This document shows positions 19,638 to 30,327 of a stretch of 64,000 bases of DNA, one piece after another. The stretch lies in assembly GCF_000801105.2 (NCBI RefSeq), contig NC_079514.1:22174293-22238292 (forward strand), written 5' to 3'. Both the position numbers and the translations under genes were made by a program. Position 1 is the first letter of the stretch. Every line of letters begins with the position of its first letter. A model generated the notes under the pieces. That model was not told where the DNA came from, did not search any database, and saw only the letters and a list, made by a program, of their open reading frames with translations. Origin of the DNA: Raphanus sativus. Its lineage: Eukaryota; Streptophyta; Magnoliopsida; Brassicales; Brassicaceae.

Positions 19638-21098
19638 TGATATCTTGCATATTTTCATTGTTTTAGCTATTCATTTGTATGCATTTTCATCATATAGAAT
19701 AATATTTAGACATGTTCAGGTTGCATTTTGCATACATAAGTCTTTATTAGGTATTGGAACACCACATGGAGTTCTTGGAAACATTTGGAAGCAATGTAAT
19801 CAAAAATGGGGTGAAAGATGAGCATGGATGGAGGCCTTAGAGAAATCTTCTGTGGTAAGATTTTGTGGAGACACTGGAAATTGAGTTAGATTTCTAATGG
19901 AAGTGGTTTCAAGTCATTTGGAGATGTAATGGACGAGTTATGATCAATTTACTAGAGGCATATCCATCCTGGTCGAGAACCGCAGAGTGGCCTTCTGGAG
20001 CGACCCCCTAAGGTAGCTCCCAACCAGAGCGACCTACCTAAGTCGCTCGCGTTCTCATCGCCCGGAGACACAAAAATGGAGGCTGGAGCGACCTCTCAGA
20101 GCGACCCCCAAGGTCGCTCCCAACCCCAGAGCGACTTCCTGGAGTGACCCTCTGAAGTCGCACCGCGTTATCTGCTGCACGATTTTATTATTTTTCAAGG
20201 ACCTTTTTGCAATTTTTATGCACGTTTTTAGACTTCTAAACCTAAGTTTAAGTACTTTGTAAGCCTATGGCGGCAGATCTATCTTTTTTTCATTGGAAGA
20301 ACACAAAACTCTCAATAAAAGTTCATCTCTTTTGGATTTTGATTTGTTATGTTCTTGTGTTTCTGTTGATTTCTTATATATTTCTCTACATGATTAATCT
20401 GAAATCCACCACGGGTTTAAGAGGAATCATGGAGATTAGTGAGTAATCACCTTTTGAATTCATGGGTTAGGGAGATTAAGGGTGATTAGGCTAGTTCTAG
20501 GATGTTTTACTGTAGATCATTCTTGTTCCTTGCTAGTAGAGTATTCATAATGCATCTTTTGAGTTAGCTACTTAAAAGTTGATCATTAGGCTTTTCCCAC
20601 CCAAAAAGTGTTTGATGAAATGTCTGAGAGAACTCTCCTAAGATTTTAGTGTACTTTGCCAAAGACATTTGTTGTTAAAGATGCTAAGATAGCTATTAGA
20701 CTTGTTCTTAATGATTGCTTTCATATTATTCAACCAAAGACATTTGATGTTTGAGATGTGTTAGCAAATGAGCATTCATCTAGACATAGAGCTTGCTTAG
20801 AATTGTGTTTAGGCTTAAGGTTGATAGTTTGATTGATCATTTGCATTTCTTAGTTCGAAACTTGATCACCCAAGGTCAAATTCCCTTCACCCATGAGTTC
20901 TCTTTTCCATTAGATAAGAAAGTATCATTCTTTTATTGCATTCAATCATTAGTAGTAATTTAAAATCATTCAAATCTCTGGTTGCACTTAGATTAAATAG
21001 GCACTTGCATTCTCATTGCTTTAAATCCCTTAGAATTAGTTCGACAGTCTTTTATACTACATTATTTGTCTTAGGAGCCTTGAAAACTCTTAACATCA
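19638..21098 (+). mobile_element. Solo LTR I1, Athila-like
   Basis: 1461 bp with ends TGATATCTTGC and CTTAACATCA, flanked by perfect CTTAC at 19633-19637 and 21099-21103, inserted in the A2 integrase gene. No internal part or second LTR. The ends and A/T-rich body resemble Athila LTRs, but the family is clearly different from F and H. It contains a cluster of GGTCGCT / AGCGACC motifs. Confidence 0.85.
19985..20165. repeat. AGCGACC / GGTCGCT cluster in LTR I1
   Basis: About ten half-sites in 180 bp: AGCGACC several times on the plus strand, with inverted GGTCGCTC and near variants such as AAGTCGCTCG, in a G+C-rich island within an otherwise A/T-rich LTR. The same heptamer builds the tandem dyads of family B LTRs. 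Confidence 0.75.
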
Positions 21099-21103
21099 CT
21101 TAC

Positions 21104-21709
21104 GTGCACCTCTGTGGGTATCACCGCATGAGCACCATAGATAAGGGAGAAGGGAGTCTCCTGGGTAGCCGCCTTCGGAGTTGTCCGATAGGCCCAGAGT
21201 ACTCCGTGTAGCTCTTCTGCCCATCGCCCGTGGGCGTCTTCTAGGCGCTTCTTGAGCATGTTCACCACTTTCTTGTTAGTGGATTCGGCTTGGCCGTTAG
21301 ATTGAGGGTGTCGTGGTGCTGAGTAGGAGAGTTTGATGTTCCAGTCCTTGCAGAACTTTCGGAAGTAGCTTGTGAACTGGGGTCCATTGTCTGTGACGAT
21401 CTCATGGGGAGTTCCGAAGCGTGTGATCACGTTAGTCCATAGGAATTTCCTGATTTGGAGATCCGTTATCTTGGCTAGTGCTACAGCTTCCACCCACTTG
21501 GTGAAATAGTCTGTCACGACTAGGAGAAAAATCTTTTGCCCCGGTGCCATAGGGAACTTTCCTACGATGTCCATGCCCCACTTTCGGAAGGGCCAAGGAG
21601 AACTTAAGGATTTGAGATTCTCTGGTGAAAGGTTGGAGATCGGCGCGTGCTTCTGGTATTGGCTACACAGCTTGGCTTGTTTGAGGGAGACCCTGCCATG
21701 GTTGGCCAA
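21104..21709 (-). pseudogene. A2 integrase catalytic core
   Basis: Zinc-domain Cys residues, then the D,D-35-E core: Asp in WGMDIVG, Asp in VTDNGPQ and Glu in GQAESTN, followed by VLWAYRTTPK and the Tat-type IYGAHAVIPTEVHV. The core triad is intact. It is out of frame with upstream RNase H at about 21690-21710 (after GYYWPTM) and is cut by I1 at its C-terminal side. Confidence 0.85.
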
Positions 21710-23127
21710 TAGTACCCTGCCCTTCTAGCTCTGAGTACCAAGCTCCGACCACTAGAATGGGAACCACATTCTCCTTCATGAAGCTCTTCTAGTATCCTGG
21801 TGGCTTCTCTAGGGGTAAGACATCGTAGGTAGGTTCCTAAAAAGGATCTTCGGTATAGTTTCCACTCAGAAAAGCAATACCTTACAGCTTGGCGCCTTAT
21901 CTTCCGACTTTCGTCTCGATCTTCGGGCAAGGTGTCGTACCTTAGATAGTTGATGATGGGTGTCATCCAGGTCTCTCCTTCGTCTACCACAGATACTTCT
22001 TCAGATTCCATCTCCTTTTCGGTCGCGGGCCATTGGAGTACCCGTAGTGGGATGCTCATATGACTCGTAGTTTCTAGGGCGGACCCTAGGTTAGCTAGAG
22101 CGTCAGCCTGGGAGTTGTGCTCCCTAGGGATATGTGTGAGGTTACAATGTCGGAACATGTCGAGTAGTCGCTTAGCCACGGATAGGTATCTAATCATACT
22201 CGGATCTTTCGCCTGATAATCTCCTTGGACTTGGCTTATGATCAGTTGTGAGTCGCTGAAGACCTGGATATCTTCCACCCCCATCTGTTTGGCAAGTGTC
22301 AGCCCTGCTATTACAGCTTCATATTCAGCTTCGTTGTTCGTTGATTTGAAGTTGCAACATACGGCCCTTGAGGCTGATTCTCCCGTGGGGGAAGTTAGGA
22401 CTAGTCCCATGCCTGCGCCCCTTACGTTACTAGAGCCATCAACGTACAGTGTCCATTCGACTTTCTCCCCTTCGCTATTACGGAGCTTTACCTCTTGTTC
22501 CAGGGCTGGAAGTATGGCAGGAGAGAATTCAGCTACGAAATCTGCCAGGACTTGCGATTTGATGGCTATTGCAGGCCGGAAGATCACGTCGTATTCCCCC
22601 AGCTCTATACCCCATTTTGCTAGTCGTCCAGACACTTCTGGCTTATGCAGAACAGCCTTGATGGGAAAGGAGGTGACTACCACGATTCGATGAGCCTGGA
22701 AGTAGGGACGTAGCTTTAGGGCAGCATTAACTAAGGCAATGGCCAGATTCTCGAGGTGACTATAGCGGGTCTCCGCGTCTAGTAAAGACTTGCTCACGTA
22801 GTAGATAGGATGCTGTTTTCTTCCTTCTTCCCTTACCAGGACCGCACTGACCGTGTGTTCCGATACCGCAAAGTAGAGCAATAGGACCTCATCCTCCAAG
22901 GGTTTTGAGAGGAGAGGTGGAGTAGTGAGGTAGGGCTTGAGATCGGATAGGGCTTGCTCACATTTCTCGGTCCATTGGAAGTCCTTGGGGTCCTTCAAGG
23001 TTTCGAAGAAGGCATGCGACTTGTCCGATAGCCTGGAGATGAACCTGCTCAAAGCAGCCATCCTTCCTGTCAGCCTTTGCACCTCCTTGACGTTGCGAGG
23101 TGAAGGTATCACCTGGATCACTCTCAC
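21700..23127 (-). pseudogene. A2 connection and RNase H region
   Basis: Carries the end of reverse transcriptase (the tether DLKPYLTTPPLLSKPL and HPIYYVSKSLLDAETRY, a degenerate first RNase H) and a second RNase H: Asp in LYVDGSS, Glu in NNEAEYEA, Asp in VFSDSQL, Asp in QADALANL. A second, archaeal-type RNase H is expected in Tat elements. The frame is lost at 23128-23143 and near 21700. Confidence 0.85.
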
Positions 23128-23495
23128 CTGCTCTGGGTTTGCTTCAATGCCCCTGTGGGTGACTGTACCCTAGGAACTTTCCAGAGCTTACTCCGAACGA
23201 GCACTTTGAAGGGTTTAGCTTCATGTTGTACCTCCTGAGAGTGGTGAAGGCTTGTTGAAGGTGTGAGATATGGTCTTCGGCTTCTAGGGACTTTACCAAC
23301 ATGTCATCAATGTCGAATTCCATGGTCTGCCCTATCTGATCGGCGAACATCATGTTGACAAGCCTTTGATAGGTCGAGCCTGCGTTCTTCAATCCGAAAG
23401 GCATAACCTTGTAACAGTAGATACCCCTTGAGGTCATGAATGAGGTCTTCTCTTGATCGTCAGGGTACATTAGGATCTAGTTATATCCAGAGAAC
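23128..23495 (-). pseudogene. A2 reverse transcriptase, catalytic half, dead active site
   Basis: Encodes MYPDDQEKTSFMT, GIYCYKVMPFGLKNAGSTYQRLV and the palm motif. The motif reads F-D-I-D-D-M-L-V; the Tyr of the usual Y-I-D-D is Asp, so strand-transfer geometry at the active site is altered even though both Asp remain. A TAG stop replaces the usual Gln upstream of this segment (near 23478). A frameshift near 23143 separates it from the RNase H region. F1 interrupts the gene at 23500; it continues at 32997. Confidence 0.85.
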
Positions 23496-23500
23496 GCATC

Positions 23501-24844
23501 TGATATACCATGGATTTTACCAGTTTTTAACCATGGTATACTAGTATTTTATTATATATTTAATCCGTTTTCTAGCCTGTTAGGTATGTTTTCAGGTTCA
23601 TGAGCATTTTGTGAGAAGTGATGTTTTTGGAGCATTTTGGAGTACAAGAGATGATATACCTGAGTTGACCATTCAAGACCAAGTCGGAAGTCAACATTGC
23701 GATTATGATCGACCGATACTTATCCAGAGTTGTCGATCGATGTAGCTGAGAAGATCAGCGTACTAGAAGATTATAATCGATCGATACACATCTAGTGTTG
23801 TCGATCGATATCGAGGACGAAATGGTTTAGCCGACTACTTCACCAAGACTTCACCAAATTACGAGATTGCCCCTGACGAGTTTTTAACCTAATGGAAATG
23901 CTTAAATATTCCTGCTAAGTGTTTTTTTGACGGCAAGCTTTAAACAACCTTCAAGAGAAAAGAAGAGAGTGTGAGAGAGAGACTAGAGTTTTATATTGTT
24001 TTGAGAGATTGGAGAGATTTCTCATCTCCTTTTGTATTTCTACTTATTTCTATCTATGCAATGCTTTCATCTATCTATTGTCATGAATTGCTTAGCTATA
24101 TATGAGTAGTCTACTTGTTAGATCTAGGATTTAAATAGGTTTGTGGGATTAGCCCCAAACTATAACTGCTAAGTTGTGGTACTCATCAAATGGATTGCAC
24201 CCAATGCTTGTTTTAGATTAGCTAACTAGAACATAGATCACTAGGATCTTTGATTATCTTGAATTATCCATTTGAACTTGCTTGTCTCCCGTTGAGAAAA
24301 GCGACAGCTCCTCCTAGAGACCTTGTGTTCATATTCGGCTCGCGCCTAGGCAGATCTAGAAGCCGTCGATCGATATCCCGACAGGTGAATCGATCGGCGC
24401 TGCGAAAGGTGTACCGCTCGATATCTCAAAAGGATATCGATTGACTCTTTTTCTGCGCCAACATTACGACAGTTGAGGCCAGAGATCTAGATTATTTAAC
24501 CAGTGATACTTCACTTGAGTTAAGCGGCTGAGATCTATAGTACCATGCAAGCAACTTATTAAAGCATTTATAGAGATTATAATCTCCATTCCTGAATAAA
24601 AGCCCTATGTCTAGCACTCTTTATCACATTTAAACAACCCATCATATTGTTAGTTAGAGCAACTACCTTGCTCATTTTAGGAATTGTTACTTTTACTTTC
24701 ATCATATAAACCAACCTTGCCTAGGATTGATTAGTAGATTTCATTTAATTGGTTCCCTAGCTTCTCGTGATTCGATCCCTAAGTACTACAGCTGTACGTC
24801 TTATTTGATAGAGTAAGCTCTACTGGGTAATTTGAGCACTATCA
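23501..24844 (+). mobile_element. F1 5' LTR
   Basis: 1344 bp, TGATATACCATGG to GAGCACTATCA. It carries four exact TCGATCGA palindromes plus near-matches in the first and last thirds. The last part (GATTCGATCCCTAAGTACTAC) is shared with the H1 LTR. Confidence 0.93.
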
Positions 24845-24848
24845 AATT

Positions 24849-24866
24849 TGGCGCCGTTGCCGGGGA
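24849..24866 (+). promoter_or_regulatory. F1 primer-binding site, tRNA-Asp
   Basis: TGGCGCCGTTGCCGGGGA, four bases after the LTR, complementary to the 3' end of plant tRNA-Asp(GTC). This is the usual Athila primer. Confidence 0.9.
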
Positions 24867-24957
24867 GCTTTGATCGCCATTAGATTTAATCTTATTAATC
24901 TTAGGTTTTTCTTTTTACCCCCTTTCTGATTGAAATTTTTCTCGTCTTTTCAGGTAC

Positions 24958-26034
24958 ATGCCCAGCAGTACCAGAAGCAACAGGGGAAATCAACTATCAT
25001 TCTCAGAGGATCCTGCACACTTGGAACGCTCAATCCGCAAAGACCTACGCTCTGCATCGATCGACAGAACCGCAGTACCGTCGACTGATACTCACGTTCA
25101 ACCGTCGACCGACACTCAGACAGCACCGTCGACCGATACCGTTCGCCGATCCGCATCGTTCGATACTACTCATCGTACATCGATCGACACTACTCCGCGA
25201 AGCATGGTCGCGATTGTTATTTTCACGCAGGGCGAGAATGGAAACCTGTATGACCAAGATGGTCATCTGCGTAATGCAACAGGTCAGAAGCTAGATGAAC
25301 AGGGAAACATAATCCCTGAGCCTGAAGCTGAGGCTACAGGAGAAGCTCAAACACGATCGTTGGCAGACTATAACCGTCCAGACGAGTAGTACACCAACAG
25401 ATCAGCTATTCGACTTCCAGAGATTCAGAAGCCGAACTTCGAGCTCAAGCCTCAGTACTACTCTCTCGTGTCTCAGATACCTTATTCTGGGCTATCACAC
25501 GAGCATCCTATGGACCATCTGGAGAGGTTCGAGGATCTTATCGCTGCTATTCGTATGGATGGAGTCCCTGAGGACTACCTACTCTGCAAGCTCTTCAAAT
25601 ACTCGCTGATTGGAGAAGCTTCGCACTGGCTTAAGCAGCTACCTATAGGATCACTGACATCCTGGGCCGACATCAAAAACGCCTTCCTGCGTAATTTCTT
25701 TGATGAGACACGCGCTGAAGACTTAAGGAGCAAAATCACCACTTTCGAGCAAAAGCCTAGTGAGACTTTTAAAGACGCGTGGATCAGATTTAAGTTCTTC
25801 CAGCGAGACTGTCCACACCATGGATTCAATGAAGTGCAGCTGTTAAGCACTTTTTACAGAGGTATCGCCTTGAGGTATCAGATGGCTCTTGATACTGCTA
25901 GCGAGGGGAACTTCAACACTAGGAATCCAATAGAGGCTGTGAGACTTATTGAGAACCTAGCCAACAGCAGCAGTACCAAGAACACTGACTCTGCAAGAAG
26001 AAATCGGTTGCAGCCATCGGAGAAGACCAGATGA
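24958..26034 (+). pseudogene. F1 gag
   Basis: Athila-type gag in one frame from the ATG at 24958, with a TAG stop at 25387-25389 in the variable region. The N-terminal part has STDT/SIDT repeats. The core capsid domain (retrotransposon gag family) runs from about codon 170: HPMDHLERFEDLIAAIR, then ASHWLKQLP, AFLRNFF, and FKFFQRDCPHHGF. It ends at a TGA (26032), and the frame shifts before 26136. Non-functional because of the stop and frameshift. Confidence 0.82.
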
Positions 26035-26135
26035 ATGAAGTCAGAGCCAAGATAGATGCTTAACATGCATTTCTGGGGCAGCCAGTCTGCTCAGCTGAAG
26101 AAGGAGAGGCTAGAGAAGATGATACAGAGGAAGAT

Positions 26136-27166
26136 GTGAACTACATTGGAGGTACTGGATTTCAGAGATATGGAAACCAGAGTGGAAACAAAAATTTTTT
26201 TGGCAGTGGTCAGAAGAGTAACTACAACCAGAGTTCACAGTATCAGAAACCTTTCACCAACACAAGGAACTACGGCAACTCAGCTTACCAAAACCCACCG
26301 CCACCCACTCAGGAAAGTAAGTTTGATGCCATGATTGATAGAGTTCTAGAAGGTCAACAGAAGCTTACAGTAGACTTCAATGGGAAGATTGACTCTGTCT
26401 TCAACAATCTGACCACGAGGATAGACACCATTTGCACTCAAGTTAAGAGACTTAAGACACAGATTGTCCAGACTGAAGACTCTATCAGGAGGATTGGAAC
26501 TTCTAAGGAAGTAGGGAAAGGAAACAGGAAACACCACGTGAATGCCATTATAGATGATGATTTCTGGCAAGTGGTGAAACAGGAGAAGCTACAAGAAGGA
26601 GACTTTGAAGTGGAAAGTTCACTAAGTCTCGGTGGATCACAATGGTGTCGATCGACACCAACTAGTCCACATCGATCGACATCAACGATGTCATTTCCGG
26701 ATACGACTGCAGATTGCAACGCGGTTAGGATATTGACACATGCTGAATTCACGGCTTCTCATCCATACCCACCCACCCACACCTACGAAGATATCGACCG
26801 ACGAGACGAGCCACTCATCGATCGACACAAAGATGAGAAACGTATCGATCGACCCTTTTCTCCACCTATCGATCGACACGCACCTCTCACATACCGAGTG
26901 CAACTACCATCGATAGACAGCAACCGAATCAATGCACTCAGACCCACACCGAAACCACAAGCTAACCCTACAGAGATTACTGGTAACCCTTCAGACACTA
27001 CACCTACATCAGAAGGAACTGAAGGAAGAAGGTTAAGGAGTAGAAGGAGAAGATTCCTAAGAACCTTAAAAGGAAAGCTAATGAAAAAGAGATTGATGGT
27101 TTCACTAAGAGAGTTATCAGAATCCCACCAGAGAAACCTTTTGAGGAGGTTTACTTCACAAGCAGA
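26136..27166 (+). pseudogene. F1 gag C-terminal and linker region
   Basis: Gly/Asn/Gln-rich start (GGTGFQRYGNQSG), then coiled-coil segments (MIDRVLEGQQKL, VKRLKTQIVQTEDS), the Athila-typical HHVNAIIDDDFWQVV, and a variable tail dense in SID and RST units. It leads toward the protease. The same region in minus orientation is the surviving end of F3 (62220-62727). Confidence 0.7.
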
Positions 27167-27852
27167 TTGTGGATGTTCTTCAGAGAAACAAGGGAGACTG
27201 AAAATGACATTAGAAGAAGGTTTGACAATGTCAGAGAGGATATGAGGAAAATGATTACTTTGCAGAAGAAGAGTGATCCTGGGAAGTTTGCAATACCCTG
27301 TGTAGTACAAGGGATTGAATTTCCTCATGCACTATGTGACACTGGTTCATCAGTCAGCATCTTACCAAAGGTCATGGCAACCATCTGGGCCTGCAAGTAG
27401 AGCCTTCACCAGAGATCTTTACATTCGTGGATTACACTCAGAAAAACTCTGGAGGCTTCATCAGAGACCTGGAAGTACATATTGGTAATGCTATCGTCCC
27501 TGTGGATTTTCATGTCCTAGACATCAAGCTAAATTGGAACTCTTCCCTCTTACTTGGAAGAGCATTTATGGCTACAGTAGGAGCCATATGTGACATGAAC
27601 ACCAACAGGATGTGCTTGACTATGATAGATCCAGACGTCCACTACGACCCTGTCAAGCTTGGGAAACCACCAGCCAAATCAGTGGTAAAAGAAGATGATA
27701 CTGGTATCATTGCAGTTTGTCATTGTGAAGTCGAGTACGAGACAGAGTACTCGGGATCGATCGACAGCACCTTAACATCATCGATCGACACTCGCAAGTC
27801 AGCAGAGATCGACAACAAGCATCGAATCATCGATCGACAAAGGTCCAGATGA
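27167..27852 (+). pseudogene. F1 aspartic protease
   Basis: Athila-type retroviral-like protease. RKMITLQKKSDPGKFAIPC leads into the active-site motif LCDTGSSVSILP (Asp about 27340), then LLLGRAFMATVGAICD (the hydrophobic-hydrophobic-Gly flap end). It would cleave the polyprotein. A frame change near 27385 separates the active site from the C-terminal half. Compared with F3, F1 keeps a 22-codon segment (YTQKNSGGFIRDLEVHIGNA) that F3 has lost. Confidence 0.82.
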
Positions 27853-28247
27853 TGAACTCGATCTACCAGATCATTGCTACCCGAATTTCGCCATCCCACC
27901 CAGCCGAAAGGAAGATGATTACTCAGTAAGGAGTTGGGCAGATAGCGGATTTCATGAGAGTTTTGCAGTAGACATAGCCACCTCTTCCCACAGTGGAGAC
28001 CACAGTGAAGAACATGATGCAGACTACTGGGAAGAGAGAGCTTGGGAAATTACTTAGAGAATGACAGATTTGCAAATCGATTCCCACAATCGATCGACAT
28101 CAAGCGCCCACCATCGATCGATTATCTACTTCATCCAGCAAAACGACATCGTCCATCGATCGACATCGCCAGTATCACATCGATCGATATTGACCCGGAC
28201 GACTTAAAGGACAAAATCGGATTTCACCGATTAGGGCAACACATGGG
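27853..28247 (+). other. F1 spacer where polymerase genes would be expected
   Basis: About 400 bases, partly coding-like (FANRFPQSID, SIDYLLHPAKRH), with four TCGATCGA motifs, linking the protease to the internal TATA box. In autonomous Athila elements reverse transcriptase, RNase H and integrase follow the protease. Here and in F3 they are absent, with no leftover fragment I can see. Confidence 0.65.
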
Positions 28248-28255
28248 TATAAAAG
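28248..28255 (+). promoter_or_regulatory. Internal TATA box of F1
   Basis: TATAAAAG, 84 bp before the ATG of the second open region (28332). It is conserved in position, though not exactly in sequence, in F3 (GTATATAAGG) and H1. Confidence 0.5.
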
Positions 28256-28331
28256 GTTGACAACTACAAACACGAAAATTCAAACCTTTTCACCTTCTAC
28301 CCAGCAGCTTCCAGCATTCAGAAACTTATCA

Positions 28332-30327
28332 ATGGAGGACTGCAACACCATGAACAATCGATCCAACCATGCAGCTAGACGTGCACCATCGATCGCCACC
28401 ACCACATCACCATCGATCGACGCCTTCAACAGAGCTCAATCTCGATTTCATGAACCTTATGATATCAGGAACGTTTCACTAACACCTGATGAATTTGGAA
28501 TTTTCAGGGACACAGATGGCTATGCAAGAGCAATGGATGGAAGAGTTCTGCACATAACCAGAGAAGACATAGCAGACATCCTCCAAGTTGCTAATGGACC
28601 AGAAAACCTGTTCACACAGCAACGTGGCCATCCAGACATCCTAGCTCACGTCCAGGACAACCACCACGTCAACACAAGGAGGATACAGTTCCTCAACCTT
28701 CGGTCAACCCAGGAGTTCACCATCGATCGACATCGATTCATCACCATCGATCGACGGCGGATATCCCGGATCGATCGACATACCAAGAGTCAGATCGCCC
28801 GACAGACGATTGGAGTTTGGACGACGTGCCTTCAATACTGATGGATCCAGGAGATTCAAATGGGAAGCCAAGGATGAATATGGTGTCTACAGAGATGAGT
28901 TTGGCTATGCTAGAGGAGTTGATGGTGAAATCATCCATGTTACCAAGGAGCAAATAAGAAGAATTCTGGATAGAGCATCCCTTTTCACAGAGGTTGCTTA
29001 CGCCTTCCAGTACACACACGCCCTTACCATGCATACAGACCACCACCAGTACCCTACAGAAGAGAGGAGATAGATGATATGGTGACTGATGTATGGAGAG
29101 CTCAGGCACACCTTGAGGCAAACATGCCACATTGGTGGAAGACACTTTCCAGCCTTTGGATGTCAGTTACAAGGACTTCCAGAGTGATATGGCTGAGATA
29201 AGAGTGGAGCTTGGAAACATATTAACCATGCTTGAGAAAGAAGCTACGCCACCAGTATCGATCGACACAGTACCTGTGCCATCGATCGACATCGGCAAGA
29301 CTACATCCAAGGACCGACCAGAATGTTCATCACCTAAGAAAGATGAATGGGAGATTGCTTACATCAATACACGGATTGGAGACGTCTACAGCCCTCTCAA
29401 CAACAATGTCGAATGGTTAAGCAAGAGGATCGATCTTCTACAGAAAGAGCTAGCATCAATTCGCAAGAAAGATCAAGCTAAGAATGCTACGTCTCCATCG
29501 ATCGACACACAGTGAATTCACCGTCGATCGACACAAGGTTCGCAGCACTGGAAGATAGGATGAGAGCATACGAAGAGAAGCATGATCTTTCAGTTCACCT
29601 ATCATGCGATACCTGGATACACTGTCACGACAGCTGAACGAGCTACAAAGAAACATGAGCATAGTTCAAGATCATCTTGGTCTTCGTGACAGAACCGCAA
29701 CATCGATCGACAGGCACTAGACCAATATCGATCGACATCGAGCCACCACCAGCGAAGAGAGCATGCACTACAGCAGAAGTTGATGAAATCAAACATGAGC
29801 TGTACGAGGCTATGGATGCCATGGAAAGAGACTCAACGGGACCTGTGATACCATTGACGACACTGTTCACGAACGAGTAAACAGCCTATGCAGAACTACT
29901 CGCCAAATGAAGGGCGCTATACGTGCTTCTGCAGTACCAAGGACAATGCTCACAATCGATCGACACAGTAGATTCTGAGTCGACCGACAGACCTCTCAGC
30001 GAAACGACCGACGCGCATCTAGTAGCATCGATCGACACCGAGTCCTTAGCAGACCGAGATCAGTTTATTCTTGACAGGATCGATGCATTACAGAGTGAGC
30101 TGAAGGAATTGTCCGTATATACCTACCAGACCATCGACAGGAAGGTTGGCAACATCGAATACATTGAGAATTCTGTGAGGAAACTTCAAGATACAGTCCT
30201 CAAGATAGATAAGAAACAACTAAGGTCAGATGATGCCACAAGAAGCTTCGCTGCCACATGGTTCAACAGTAGGAGACACAAGATTGATGATTGCTGTCCA
30301 GCAATCAGCAGTTTCTGCACCCCATGA
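28332..30327 (+). pseudogene. F1 second open region (Athila-like, repeated FRDxxGYAR module)
   Basis: Several frames separated by stops and shifts: 28332-28841, 28810-29073, 29132-29515, 29677-29880 and 29923-30327. Two related modules occur: FGIFRDTDGYARAMDGRVLH...IADIL near 28495-28590 and YGVYRDEFGYARGVDGEIIH...IRRIL near 28875-28970. Coiled-coil stretches follow (LLQKELASIRKK, LQSELKEL). The C-terminus LNDYNKALSGRQPTIR is shared with H1 and F3 and resembles the Athila pol C-terminal tail. It is studded with SIDT/SIDR units. I know the family from Athila elements but not its function. Confidence 0.7.

Noticed and set aside
22238..22693. A 151-codon plus-strand frame in the A2 RNase H region
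   Set aside because: Complement of RNase H with intact catalytic acids on the minus strand; no leader or splice signals.
28810..30327. An envelope-like gene in F1, as reported for some Athila elements
   Set aside because: I see no signal peptide, transmembrane segment or fusion-like hydrophobic stretch; the protein is hydrophilic with coiled coils.
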